Positions 8,722 through 16,878 of a stretch of 41,528 bases of DNA are shown here, piece after piece. The stretch is from an uncultured Eubacterium sp. (GTDB taxonomy: Bacteria > Bacillota > Clostridia > Lachnospirales > Lachnospiraceae). Under the pieces are notes generated by a model that saw nothing but the letters and a program-made list of their open reading frames with translations, did no database searches and was not told the DNA's origin. The first letter of the stretch is position 1. Every line of letters begins with the position of its first letter. The translations under genes and the position numbers were made by a program. The DNA lies in the NCBI GenBank assembly GCA_945920185.1, contig CAMEJP010000015.1, forward strand, positions 1 through 41,528. Reading direction: 5' to 3'.

Positions 8722-8734
8722 AGGAGCACCTCCT
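8722..8734 (-). promoter_or_regulatory. Hairpin over the rny ribosome binding site
   Basis: AGGAG-GTG-CTCCT on the minus strand is a perfect 5-bp inverted repeat with a three-base loop that folds back exactly on the Shine-Dalgarno core, five to seven bases before the GTG start. It could damp translation. Confidence 0.5.
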
Positions 8735-8770
8735 TATTTAGTTTTCATTGTACAAAAATACAACAGTTAA

Positions 8771-8799
8771 ATTTTACACGCTTTTGTTCTTTATGTCAA
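8771..8799 (-). promoter_or_regulatory. Promoter for rny
   Basis: TTGACA (8794-8799) and TAAAAT (8771-8776) on the minus strand with a 17-base spacer, about 50 bases upstream of the GTG start, directly after recX. No terminator is visible between recX and this promoter, so read-through from the recA operon is also possible. Confidence 0.75.
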
Positions 8800-8809
8800 G
8801 TTATTCTCG

Positions 8810-9412
8810 TCATTTTTTAAAATTTTCTGATAATTTGCGTCTTATCAAATCATATGAAAAACCTTTCCTAATAAGAAAGCCTACCTGTTTTCTGTAAGAC
8901 TCTGCATCCGTACATTTTTCCCGGATTTGCTTCTTCTCTATGAGCCTGTCAAGTGCAGTGTCGTCATACAAATCATCAGTAATTATTTGTTCCAATATAT
9001 CTGCGGAAATACCCTTTTGCAAAAGCTTGTTTTTTATGGCACTACGGCTCTCCGTTTCACAATGATATTCATAATAATTCTCAGCATATCTGTAATCATC
9101 AATATATCTGTACGATTTTAAATATTCTATCACTGCACACACAGTATCACTGTCATATCCGTCCTGTAAAAGTTTTTCGGAAAGCTGCCTCTCTGTCTTA
9201 TCAAATTTTTGAAGTATATTCATAGCTCTAAGCTTTGCTCGCTTCTGTACCACCATATCATACACTTCACGGTATGTGTCTTTGCTTATCTCAGCATCGG
9301 CATCTATCCCGTATTTTCTTATCTCTGACGTATACAGTGGGCAGAAAGTATCATTGTCAAAATATACAATCTGCTTTTTATCACTCTTTTTGTCAATCCT
9401 GACTATATGCAC
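8810..9412 (-). CDS. recX: Recombination regulator RecX
   Basis: Binds RecA filaments and modulates their activity. The 200-residue, strongly charged, helix-rich protein has the tandem three-helix repeats of RecX: KFDKTERQLSEKLLQDGYD, then YLKSYRYIDDYRYAENY, then SRSAIKNKLLQKGIS and YRKQVGFLIRKGFS. The GTG at 9410-9412 starts 8 bases after the recA stop; the recA tail contains the AAGGAGG that may serve it, at a rather long spacing of 13. Immediate linkage to recA supports the name and means that it follows the SOS control of recA. Confidence 0.9.
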   Translation of the reverse strand: MHIVRIDKKSDKKQIVYFDNDTFCPLYTSEIRKYGIDADAEISKDTYREVYDMVVQKRAKLRAMNILQKFDKTERQLSEKLLQDGYDSDTVCAVIEYLKSYRYIDDYRYAENYYEYHCETESRSAIKNKLLQKGISADILEQIITDDLYDDTALDRLIEKKQIREKCTDAESYRKQVGFLIRKGFSYDLIRRKLSENFKK

Positions 9413-9420
9413 CGGACTTT

Positions 9421-10467
9421 TTAATCCTCCTTAGCCTTTCCTTTAGCCTTGTTTTCCTCTTCAGACGGAGTTCCCGTAAGACCGTATTTTTCACGGACTT
9501 TTTGCTCTATTTCATCCATAACAGCAGGATTTTCTTTGAGATACAGTTTTGCGTTCTCGCGTCCCTGTCCTATCTTTTCACCATTGTAGGCATACCATGC
9601 ACCACTCTTTGACACAACATTTATCTCAGCCGCCAAATCAAGTATATCGCCTTCGCGTGATATTCCCTGACCGAACATAATATCAAATTCAGCCTCTTTA
9701 AAAGGAGGTGCCACCTTATTCTTAACAACCTTTACCCTTGTACGGTTTCCTACCACATCTCCTCCCTGCTTCAGGGATTCTATACGTCTTACATCCATTC
9801 TGATGGATGAGTAGAATTTAAGAGCTCTTCCTCCTGTAGTTGTTTCAGGATTTCCGAACATCACACCCACCTTTTCACGAAGCTGGTTAATAAAGAGCAC
9901 AAGGCAATTTGACTTACTGATAGCCGCTGTCAGCTTTCTTAAAGCCTGTGACATCAGCCTTGCCTGTAATCCGACATGAGAATCTCCCATATCGCCGTCA
10001 ATTTCCGCTTTAGGTACAAGTGCAGCAACAGAGTCCACTATCACGACATCTATGGCACCTGAACGCACCATTGTTTCCGTAATCTCTAATGCCTGCTCTC
10101 CGTTATCCGGCTGTGATATGTATAAATTGTCTATGTCAACGCCTATATTCTTGGCATACGTAGGATCAAGAGCATGTTCTGCATCTATAAAACCCGCTAT
10201 GCCGCCACGCTTCTGAACCTCTGAAACTATATGAAGTGCCACGGTTGTCTTACCGCTTGACTCTGGTCCGTATATCTCCACAATTCTTCCTTTTGGAAGA
10301 CCACCCAATCCTAAAGCTATATCAAGGCTCAAAGAACCTGTAGGTATGGTTTCGATATTCATATTCGTGGAAGAATCTCCGAGCTTCATAACCGAACCTT
10401 TTCCATATTGTCTTTCTATGTTGGAAATAGCTGCCTCCAACGCTTTCATTTTTTCCTGACTTGCCAT
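9421..10467 (-). CDS. recA: Recombinase RecA
   Basis: DNA-dependent ATPase for homologous recombination and LexA self-cleavage. The 348-residue protein starts [19 protein letters not shown] and has the Walker [10 protein letters not shown] (about 67-75), the [13 protein letters not shown]alker B strand, the L2 region [16 protein letters not shown] and an acidic/lysine C-terminal tail. The ATG at 10465-10467 is set by GGAGG five bases upstream; the frame is open for 17 more codons from 10518 but no site supports them. Two LexA-box-like palindromes flank its promoter, so SOS induction is expected. It forms an operon with recX. Confidence 0.98.
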   Translation of the reverse strand: MASQEKMKALEAAISNIERQYGKGSVMKLGDSSTNMNIETIPTGSLSLDIALGLGGLPKGRIVEIYGPESSGKTTVALHIVSEVQKRGGIAGFIDAEHALDPTYAKNIGVDIDNLYISQPDNGEQALEITETMVRSGAIDVVIVDSVAALVPKAEIDGDMGDSHVGLQARLMSQALRKLTAAISKSNCLVLFINQLREKVGVMFGNPETTTGGRALKFYSSIRMDVRRIESLKQGGDVVGNRTRVKVVKNKVAPPFKEAEFDIMFGQGISREGDILDLAAEINVVSKSGAWYAYNGEKIGQGRENAKLYLKENPAVMDEIEQKVREKYGLTGTPSEEENKAKGKAKED

Positions 10468-10518
10468 AATATCCTCCATTTCAATGACTGAAATATCAGC
10501 CTGTAAATTTTGTTTCAA

Positions 10519-10532
10519 TAAACATATGTTCG
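10519..10532 (-). promoter_or_regulatory. LexA (SOS) box 1 of recA
   Basis: CGAACATATGTTTA on the minus strand matches the Gram-positive box CGAAC-N4-GTTCG except at the last bases. It lies just downstream of the -10, in the early transcribed region, a classic repressing position. Confidence 0.75.
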
Positions 10533-10545
10533 CTTTTCTGTGATT

Positions 10546-10574
10546 ATAATATTACATTTCCTTCCTATTGTCAA
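10546..10574 (-). promoter_or_regulatory. recA promoter
   Basis: Perfect TTGACA (10569-10574) and TATTAT (10546-10551) on the minus strand, spacer 17 bases. Confidence 0.8.
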
Positions 10575-10582
10575 CAGTTTTT

Positions 10583-10596
10583 CGAACATTCTTTCG
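10583..10596. promoter_or_regulatory. LexA-like box 2 upstream of recA
   Basis: CGAACATTCTTTCG (plus strand) differs from CGAAC-N4-GTTCG at one base. It lies 9 bases upstream of the recA -35, so the two boxes bracket the promoter. Confidence 0.5.
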
Positions 10597-10664
10597 ATTT
10601 TTTATTCCCTTTGAGTTTCTCTCTTGATTATATTAACATAATATTATTATCTTGTAAACATACA

Positions 10665-11171
10665 TCATTTCTTTTTTCTAAGATGAAACCTGTTTCCAAG
10701 CACATCATATATTATGCCCTTCAGCTTCATAAGTCCTTCGTCGGAAAGATTTGACTTAGAAATCGTAATAAATTGATTGGAAGAAAAATAAAGAAGTATC
10801 ACACTTTTAAGTTCATATGCCTTTTTCCAGTCCGTTGCGGCAACAATAAGTCCTTTTGATGATTTGTTCGGTTTTGCCTCTATGCTGTTTTCGGTTATTG
10901 TAATCATCCACTCTTTTATATCACGCTCATAAAGACCGTCCACGGCACTTTTTATACGATAGTTTGTCAAAGGAATTGTGATAAAAGGCGCTACCATAAA
11001 TACAACCGCGCCTACGGACAGACTCTTCGTAGACACAATATTTATCACGGCTATTCCTATTCCAAGAAATGCAATCAATGCAATAAAAAACACCCTGTGT
11101 CTCTTTTTATAAAAATAAAATGTCTGTATTTCACGATACTGTTCCTTTGTGATGTACTCACTGATTTCCAT
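10665..11171 (-). CDS. YcxB-like membrane protein of unknown function
   Basis: A 168-residue protein with two adjacent membrane helices (about 28-50 and 54-70) and a C-terminal cytoplasmic domain. The part ITITENSIEAKPNKSSKGLI, then ATDWKKAYELKSVILLYFSS and FITISKSNLSDEGLMKLKG has the pattern of the YcxB-like domain (DUF family PF14317): a strand with conserved Trp, then a strand ending in a helix. Its ATG overlaps the end of cinA by 14 bases, so it is translationally coupled to the cls-rimO-pgsA-cinA operon. The role of the family is not known. No terminator is visible between it and the recA promoter. Confidence 0.65.
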   Translation of the reverse strand: MEISEYITKEQYREIQTFYFYKKRHRVFFIALIAFLGIGIAVINIVSTKSLSVGAVVFMVAPFITIPLTNYRIKSAVDGLYERDIKEWMITITENSIEAKPNKSSKGLIVAATDWKKAYELKSVILLYFSSNQFITISKSNLSDEGLMKLKGIIYDVLGNRFHLRKKK

Positions 11172-11634
11172 TTAAAGCCTCCTTGATGAAAAGAAGTGCA
11201 AGCCTTACTGCCTCATATGCCGCCTGCGTTCTGATACTTTCCCTGTCGCCTTCAAAATGACATTCATACACTCTGCTTTCGTTAAGGCATATACCTATAT
11301 AGACCAGCCCCACAGGTTTGCCCTCATCCGTATTCGGTCCTGCAACTCCCGTAACGCTTATGCAGATATCTGCTCCCGAAGTGCGTTTTCCGCCCTCTGC
11401 CATCTCTGATGCAGCCTCACGGCTTACCGCTCCGTAATCTGCCAGCGTGGAAGCACTGACTCCTACCATATTTTTCTTAGCTTCATCGGCATATGTAACA
11501 AATCCGTACCCAAACACACTTGAAGCTCCGCTAACATCAACTATGTGCGAAGCTATCATTCCTCCGGTACAGGACTCTACCGTTGCCACAGTCATTGAAT
11601 TTGCCTTTAGAATATCCACCAGTTCTCTGTACAT
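11158..11634 (-). CDS. cinA: CinA C-terminal domain protein / NMN amidohydrolase (PncC-like)
   Basis: Deamidates nicotinamide mononucleotide to nicotinate mononucleotide in pyridine nucleotide recycling. The 158-residue protein is only the C-terminal amidohydrolase domain; the N-terminal molybdopterin-binding-like domain of full CinA (about 410 residues) is absent. Visible motifs are VESCTGGMIASHIVDVSGAS (nucleophile region), AVSREAASEMAEG and SVTGVAGPNTDEGKPVGLVYI. The ATG shares one base with the pgsA stop (TAATG). The pgsA-cinA-recA order is conserved in Bacillus and many Firmicutes, where the gene was linked to competence and DNA damage by position; here the short form argues for the NAD-salvage role. 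Confidence 0.88.
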   Translation of the reverse strand: MYRELVDILKANSMTVATVESCTGGMIASHIVDVSGASSVFGYGFVTYADEAKKNMVGVSASTLADYGAVSREAASEMAEGGKRTSGADICISVTGVAGPNTDEGKPVGLVYIGICLNESRVYECHFEGDRESIRTQAAYEAVRLALLFIKEALNGNQ

Positions 11635-12179
11635 TACATATCACCGGCCATAACTGATCTGTTTTTGACAATATAATCAATAAGAGATATTATCGTAAGT
11701 GCAAGAGCCACGTATATAAATACATTCTCGATTATGCCGATGTATGGCACATTCAATTCAAGAATAAGAAGAATAATCATAAGCATCTGGAATGTAGTCT
11801 TATATTTTCCCCACATGCTGGCTGCTATAACAACTCCGTTATCCGATGCCACAAGTCTGAAACCGCTTATTATAAACTCACGGCTTATTATTACCACTAC
11901 AATCCATACAGGCAGCCTGTCCATTCCGACAAACGAAATGAGCGCTGACGATACTAAAAGCTTGTCTGCAAGAGGATCCATAAACTTTCCGAAATTAGTT
12001 ACCAGATTATATTTTCTTGCAATCTTACCGTCTATAAGATCAGTAAGACTTGCAACAATAAATATAGCCAGTGCAATATACTTACTGTACTCTCCGCCTA
12101 CAATGTCGGTAAGCAAGAAAAACAGAAAAAACGGAATCATAAGAACTCTAAGTATTGTAAGTTTATTCGGTAAATTCAT
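11634..12179 (-). CDS. pgsA: CDP-diacylglycerol-glycerol-3-phosphate 3-phosphatidyltransferase
   Basis: Makes phosphatidylglycerophosphate from CDP-diacylglycerol and glycerol-3-phosphate, the committed step to phosphatidylglycerol. The 181-residue integral membrane protein starts MNLPNKLTILR, the usual PgsA N-terminus, and carries the CDP-alcohol phosphotransferase signature DGKIAR-x8-G-x3-D-x3-D (about residues 50-72, ending DPLADK). The start ATG lies inside the end of rimO (17-base overlap) with GGAGA before it. In this operon the product would feed the cardiolipin synthase encoded at the operon front. Confidence 0.95.
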   Translation of the reverse strand: MNLPNKLTILRVLMIPFFLFFLLTDIVGGEYSKYIALAIFIVASLTDLIDGKIARKYNLVTNFGKFMDPLADKLLVSSALISFVGMDRLPVWIVVVIISREFIISGFRLVASDNGVVIAASMWGKYKTTFQMLMIILLILELNVPYIGIIENVFIYVALALTIISLIDYIVKNRSVMAGDM

Positions 12180-13500
12180 AGTCAATCTCTCCAATCAAAT
12201 CATATTCCTGTGCGCCAATTACCTTAGCATATACAAAATCACCTGTCATAAGTTCCTCCGGTGACCTGACAAATATAAATCCGTCAACATTCGGTGCATC
12301 CATATAAGTCCTTCCGACATATACGTTATCGTCTTCAAGTTTTCCTTCTATCATAACCTTGAAAACTTTTCCGACTCTGTCCTGACCCTTATCAAACGCC
12401 ACTTCCTGCTGAAGCTCCATAATGAGATTTTTACGGTTTAATTTAACCTCCTCGTCAATCTGCTCCGGCATAATGCTGGCAGGCGTATCCTCCTCAGGAG
12501 AATATGTGAACACGCCCAATCTGTCAAACTCCATTTCGTTTACAAAATCAAGCATTTCTTCAAACTGTTCCTGTGTCTCACCCGGAAATCCTGTTATCAG
12601 TGTGGTTCGAAGTGCTATATCCGGTATGCTTTCACGAAGCTTTTCTATTATGCTCCTTAAGTCCGCATTTGATGTACGCCTTCCCATACGCTTTAATATG
12701 GTATCGTTACAATGCTGTATAGGTATGTCAAGATATTTACATATCTTCTTTTCTGTTTTTATGGTTTCTATAAGTTCATCATATATTTCTTCCGGATAAC
12801 AGTAAAGTATTCTTATCCACTCCAAACCGTCTATCTCACACAGTCTCTTAAGAAGCAGATGCAGCGACTTTTCGCCATACAGGTCCTTGCCGTAAAGAGT
12901 AGTTTCCTGAGCGACAAGTATAAGCTCTTTTGCTCCGTTTTCCACAAGCTGGCGTGCTTCATTGACAAGCTTTTCCATAGGAAAACTTCTGTAACGGCCT
13001 CTTATCTTTGGAATTATGCAGTATGTACAGTTCTTATCACATCCCTCTGCTATTTTAAGATAAGCAAAATGTCCTCCCGTGGTAACCACACGCTTCTGCG
13101 ATACCTGCGGAAGCCTGTCAAGATCCATATATGTTTCGCTCTTTCTGCCCGCAACGGCATCATCTATTGCAGTGACAATGGCATCATACGAAGCAGTTCC
13201 TAGGCACGCATCAACCTCAGGTATTTCCTCCATAATCTCCGCTTTGTATCGTTGTGCAAGGCATCCCGTAACTACAAGTGCCTTGAGCTTACCTTCCTTC
13301 TTGTGTTCCGCCATCTCAAGTATCATATCAACACTTTCCTGCTTTGCGTCATTTATAAAGCAGCATGTGTTTATACATATAATGTCGGCTTCCCTTTCAT
13401 CATCGGTAAATGTGTAGCCTCTCTCCCGAAGCATACCGAGCATTACCTCAGAATCAACCAAATTTTTATCGCAGCCAAGCGATATAAATAATATTTTCAT
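12163..13500 (-). CDS. rimO: Ribosomal protein S12 methylthiotransferase RimO
   Basis: Radical-SAM enzyme that adds a methylthio group to the conserved Asp of ribosomal protein S12. The 445-residue protein starts MKILFISLGCDKNLVDSE (first cluster-binding Cys) and has INTCCFI and VTGCLAQRY, together the three cysteines of the auxiliary cluster, the radical-SAM motif CDKNCTYCIIP (about 150-160) and a C-terminal TRAM domain (about 375-445). The SLGCDKN N-terminus separates RimO from MiaB and MtaB; a separate MtaB is encoded at 25120-26433. Of two tandem ATGs the second is better spaced from GAGG. It lies 23 bases downstream of cls and overlaps pgsA. Confidence 0.94.
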   Translation of the reverse strand: MKILFISLGCDKNLVDSEVMLGMLRERGYTFTDDEREADIICINTCCFINDAKQESVDMILEMAEHKKEGKLKALVVTGCLAQRYKAEIMEEIPEVDACLGTASYDAIVTAIDDAVAGRKSETYMDLDRLPQVSQKRVVTTGGHFAYLKIAEGCDKNCTYCIIPKIRGRYRSFPMEKLVNEARQLVENGAKELILVAQETTLYGKDLYGEKSLHLLLKRLCEIDGLEWIRILYCYPEEIYDELIETIKTEKKICKYLDIPIQHCNDTILKRMGRRTSNADLRSIIEKLRESIPDIALRTTLITGFPGETQEQFEEMLDFVNEMEFDRLGVFTYSPEEDTPASIMPEQIDEEVKLNRKNLIMELQQEVAFDKGQDRVGKVFKVMIEGKLEDDNVYVGRTYMDAPNVDGFIFVRSPEELMTGDFVYAKVIGAQEYDLIGEIDYEFTE

Positions 13501-13523
13501 CATATCCTCGCATTTCTCTTTTT

Positions 13524-15071
13524 TTACATCAGAGGTGCAAAGAGCCTTAGCATAACCTGAAAACCTCTGACAAATATATTTCTGTTCTTTACAAATTCCT
13601 GTGTCACTTCATTACACTCAGAAAATGTATCTGTAAAATCCTTTTTTATATTATGTATGGCTTTACATTTATACATAAATGCGCCGCACTCAAAATGCAA
13701 ATAAAGACTTCTGAAATCAAGATTTATGGTTCCTACTGTTGCAATCTCGTCATCAGACACAAATACCTTTGCATGGACAAAGCCCGGCGTATACTGATAA
13801 ATCTTAACTCCGGCATCCATAAGCTGCGAATAGTACGACTGAGTGAGAAGATATATTATCTTCTTATCAGGAATGCCCGGTGTCACTATTCTTACGTCAA
13901 CTCCGCTTTTGGCAGCAAGACAAAGCTCTGACATCATCTCATTGTCAATGATAAGATAAGGAGTATATATATACACATAATCGCATGCCGTCTTTATAAT
14001 GTTAAGATACACGTCCTCGCCCACTCTTTCATGGTCAAGAGGCGTATCCGAATAAGGCTGGATATATCCGTCAGCATGCCCCGGCTCCGTCATCTTGCAG
14101 CGTTTAAAGTACCTGTCAAAGCTCTTATCTTTCTTCCCTGCTGAATTCCACATAGCAAGAAACATAGCCGTAAAGCTGTCAACCGCTCTGCCTCTTACCA
14201 CTATGCCCGTATCCTTCCAGACACCGAACGGATGCTCAATATTGGCATACTCGTCAGCAAGATTATATCCTCCGGTAAAGCCTACCTTACCGTCAATGAC
14301 ACTTATCTTTCTGTGATCCCTGTTATTCATAAAAGCTACGGCAATAGACCTCATAGGATTAAATCTCCTTACGTTGATTCCTCTTGCCTGAAGGCGTTTT
14401 AGATCCTTTTTATCAAAATAAGCCACGCTTCCTATGTCATCATACAAAAAGCGTACCTCAACGCCCTCTTTGACTTTTGCCTCAAGTATGTCAGCAATCT
14501 CGCCGAAAGTTTTGCCGTCAGCCTCCACAATAAAATATTCCATAAAGATAAACTCTTTAGCTTTCTTAAGTTCTTCCTTAAGACACTCAAGACCTTCTTC
14601 ACCCATTTTATGGTAAGCTAAATCTTCATTTCTGTATATAGGGTAACCCGATATCTGACTGATATAACGGCATATGTTTCCTACCTGCCTGTCACATTGT
14701 CTTACTTCCTCTATGACACGCGTATCATCCTCAAAAAATGTACCAAACAGTTTTTCATTGACCTCGTATTTTTTACGTGCCCTTTTTGTTATGCTGCTGT
14801 GACCGAACATGGCATATAACAATACGCCAAGCACCGGCACTATAAGAATAAGCATAATCCAGCCCATCCTGTAAGCAGGATTGTCACGCTTATTTGCCAC
14901 AAAAACAGCCATAATAACAGCCAATGCCGATACGACAGAGGATGCATATATATAATAATCCTGAAGCTTAAATACAAGAAAAAGAAGCCAAAAAAGCTGC
15001 AACAGCATAAAGATTACGGTAATTGTAATCCTTCCGAATGCCTTTTCAAAAAAACGTCTGAGATTTCTCAT
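13524..15071 (-). CDS. cls: Cardiolipin synthase
   Basis: Membrane phospholipase-D family enzyme that joins two phosphatidylglycerols into cardiolipin. The 515-residue protein has two or three N-terminal membrane helices (about 15-35, 40-58 and 68-88) including the PLDNs domain region, then two HKD motifs: HRKISVID (253-260) and HAKVFVSD (433-440), each followed by the usual VGFTGGYNL and VGTINLDFRS. Length is typical. It is the first gene of the cls-rimO-pgsA-cinA-ycxB operon, behind a consensus promoter, with GGAGG before the ATG. Confidence 0.95.
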   Translation of the reverse strand: MRNLRRFFEKAFGRITITVIFMLLQLFWLLFLVFKLQDYYIYASSVVSALAVIMAVFVANKRDNPAYRMGWIMLILIVPVLGVLLYAMFGHSSITKRARKKYEVNEKLFGTFFEDDTRVIEEVRQCDRQVGNICRYISQISGYPIYRNEDLAYHKMGEEGLECLKEELKKAKEFIFMEYFIVEADGKTFGEIADILEAKVKEGVEVRFLYDDIGSVAYFDKKDLKRLQARGINVRRFNPMRSIAVAFMNNRDHRKISVIDGKVGFTGGYNLADEYANIEHPFGVWKDTGIVVRGRAVDSFTAMFLAMWNSAGKKDKSFDRYFKRCKMTEPGHADGYIQPYSDTPLDHERVGEDVYLNIIKTACDYVYIYTPYLIIDNEMMSELCLAAKSGVDVRIVTPGIPDKKIIYLLTQSYYSQLMDAGVKIYQYTPGFVHAKVFVSDDEIATVGTINLDFRSLYLHFECGAFMYKCKAIHNIKKDFTDTFSECNEVTQEFVKNRNIFVRGFQVMLRLFAPLM

Positions 15072-15092
15072 ATGGTTACCTCCATAAAGAGT

Positions 15093-15121
15093 ATTATATC
15101 AAAAATATTTTAAATAATCAA
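15093..15121 (-). promoter_or_regulatory. Promoter for the cls-rimO-pgsA-cinA operon
   Basis: TTGATT (15116-15121) and TATAAT (15093-15098) on the minus strand with a 17-base spacer, about 20 bases before the cls start. Confidence 0.75.
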
Positions 15122-15129
15122 CAAAGTAG

Positions 15130-15158
15130 TTGAAAAGAGCGAATTTGTTTAGTAGAAT
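15130..15158 (+). promoter_or_regulatory. Promoter for the ABC-F gene
   Basis: TTGAAA (15130-15135) and TAGAAT (15153-15158), spacer 17 bases, divergent from the cls promoter with the two -35 elements only 8 bases apart. Confidence 0.65.
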
Positions 15159-15197
15159 TAATCAGTGATTAATTATATGACTGAAAGGATTGTTTTA

Positions 15198-16751
15198 ATG
15201 AGTATTTTAAATGTAGTTAATTTGTCACACGGATTTGGCGACAGAGCGATATTTAACAATGTGTCCTTCCGTCTTCTCAAAGGCGAGCACATAGGACTTA
15301 TCGGTGCTAACGGCGAAGGCAAATCAACATTTATGAACATAGTAACCGGAAAGCTGATGCCGGATGAAGGAAAAGTGGAATGGTCAAAAAATGTCCGCGT
15401 GGGATATCTTGACCAGCATACCGTCCTTGAAAAAGGAATGACTATCCGCGATGTCCTTAAATCTGCTTTCTCTTATCTTTTTGAGCTTGAAGCAAAAATG
15501 AATGACCTTTATGACAAAATGGGAGAAGCGGATGAAAACGAACTTAATGAAATGCTTGAAGAAGTGGGTACCATTCAGGATTTACTGACAATGCATGACT
15601 TCTACATAATAGATTCAAAAATTGAGGAAGTTGCCCGTTTCTTAGGCATTCTTGAACTTGGTCTTGACAAAGATGTAACAGACTTAAGCGGCGGTCAGCG
15701 TACCAAAGTGCTTCTTGCCAAGCTTTTGCTTGAAAAGCCTGACATTCTTCTGCTTGACGAACCTACAAATTACCTTGACAAAGAACATATTGAATGGCTT
15801 AAGCGTTACCTTATTGATTATGAAAATGCTTTTATACTTATATCACATGACATCCCGTTCTTAAACAGTGTGGTAAATATCATATATCATATGGAAAATC
15901 AGGAGCTTAACCGCTATGTAGGCGACTATGACAAATTTCAGGAAGTGTATGCCATGAAAAAATCACAGCTTGAAGCGGCATACAACAGGCAGCAGCAGGA
16001 AATCAAAGATTTAGAAGATTTTGTAGCAAGAAACAAAGCCCGCGTTGCCACGCGAAACATGGCTATGTCACGTCAGAAAAAGTTGGATAAAATGGATGTC
16101 ATAGAACTGGCAAAGGACAAGCCGAAGCCTGAATTTAACTTCAGGACTGCAAGAACCTCCGGAAAACTTATATTTGAAACAAACGATTTGATTATCGGAT
16201 ATGACAAGCCGCTCTCAAAGCCAATAAACCTTACCATGGAGCGTGGTGAAAAAATAGTTCTTGTAGGTGCTAACGGTATCGGAAAAACCACTCTTCTAAA
16301 AAGTATTCTCGGACTGATAGAACCGTTAAGCGGCAAGGTCACTTTGGGAGATTATCAGTACATAGGATATTTTGAACAGGAAATTCTCTCTCCTCCAAGC
16401 ACCACATGCCTTGAAGAAATATGGAAAGAATTTCCTTCATATACACAGTATGAAGTACGCTCCGCCCTTGCAAAATGCGGTCTGACCACAAAGCACATAG
16501 AGAGTCAGGTGCGTGTTCTAAGCGGTGGCGAACAGGCAAAAGTAAGACTATGCAAGCTCATAAATACCGAGACAAACATACTGCTCCTTGACGAGCCTAC
16601 AAACCACCTTGACGTTGACGCAAAGGAAGAGCTGAAACGTGCCCTTATGGAGTACAAGGGAAGCATTCTTCTTATCTGTCATGAGCCTGAATTTTATGAC
16701 GGACTTGCCACAAAAGTTATAGACTGCAGCCAATTCACAACCGTCATATAG
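15198..16751 (+). CDS. yfmM: ABC-F family ATPase, YfmM type
   Basis: Cytoplasmic ribosome-associated ATPase with two ABC domains and no membrane part. The 517-residue protein has Walker A GANGEGKST (about 36-44) and GANGIGKTT (about 360), signatures LSGGQRTKV and LSGGEQAKV, Walker B ILLLDEPTNYLD and ILLLDEPTNHLD, and the charged linker between domains (YNRQQQEIKDLEDFVARNK). The N-terminus SILNVVNLSHGFGDRAIFN is the Bacillus YfmM pattern. The ATG at 15198 has GAAAGGAT eight bases upstream; an in-frame start at 15165 adds 11 unlikely residues. YfmM-type proteins are thought to act on stalled ribosomes; some ABC-F proteins give antibiotic resistance, but nothing here points to that. It is a single-gene unit with its own terminator. 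Confidence 0.9.
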   Translation: MSILNVVNLSHGFGDRAIFNNVSFRLLKGEHIGLIGANGEGKSTFMNIVTGKLMPDEGKVEWSKNVRVGYLDQHTVLEKGMTIRDVLKSAFSYLFELEAKMNDLYDKMGEADENELNEMLEEVGTIQDLLTMHDFYIIDSKIEEVARFLGILELGLDKDVTDLSGGQRTKVLLAKLLLEKPDILLLDEPTNYLDKEHIEWLKRYLIDYENAFILISHDIPFLNSVVNIIYHMENQELNRYVGDYDKFQEVYAMKKSQLEAAYNRQQQEIKDLEDFVARNKARVATRNMAMSRQKKLDKMDVIELAKDKPKPEFNFRTARTSGKLIFETNDLIIGYDKPLSKPINLTMERGEKIVLVGANGIGKTTLLKSILGLIEPLSGKVTLGDYQYIGYFEQEILSPPSTTCLEEIWKEFPSYTQYEVRSALAKCGLTTKHIESQVRVLSGGEQAKVRLCKLINTETNILLLDEPTNHLDVDAKEELKRALMEYKGSILLICHEPEFYDGLATKVIDCSQFTTVI

Positions 16752-16812
16752 CATTAAATCAGTTCCACCGCATCAAACTGACTAAAGTCAATTGTCTTGC
16801 ACAAAACAATAA

Positions 16813-16877
16813 AACAGCTATTATGAAGCCCATCGGTATGTTCCGGTAAGTTGCTTTCAATAATAGCTGTTATTTTT
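16813..16877. terminator. Bidirectional terminator between convergent genes
   Basis: AACAGCTATTAT (16813-16824) pairs perfectly with ATAATAGCTGTT (16860-16871) around a 35-base loop, with ATTTTTGTT on the plus-strand side and TTATTGTTTTG on the minus-strand side. It serves the ABC-F gene and the minus-strand gene that ends at 16879. Confidence 0.75.
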
Positions 16878-16878
16878 G

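Noticed and set aside
11734..12264. Plus-strand open frame of 176 codons opposite pgsA and the end of rimO
   Set aside because: It lies fully antisense to two genes with clear family motifs, has no ribosome binding site and no recognisable domain.
12422..13417. Several plus-strand open frames opposite rimO
   Set aside because: All mirror the codon pattern of rimO and lack start signals.
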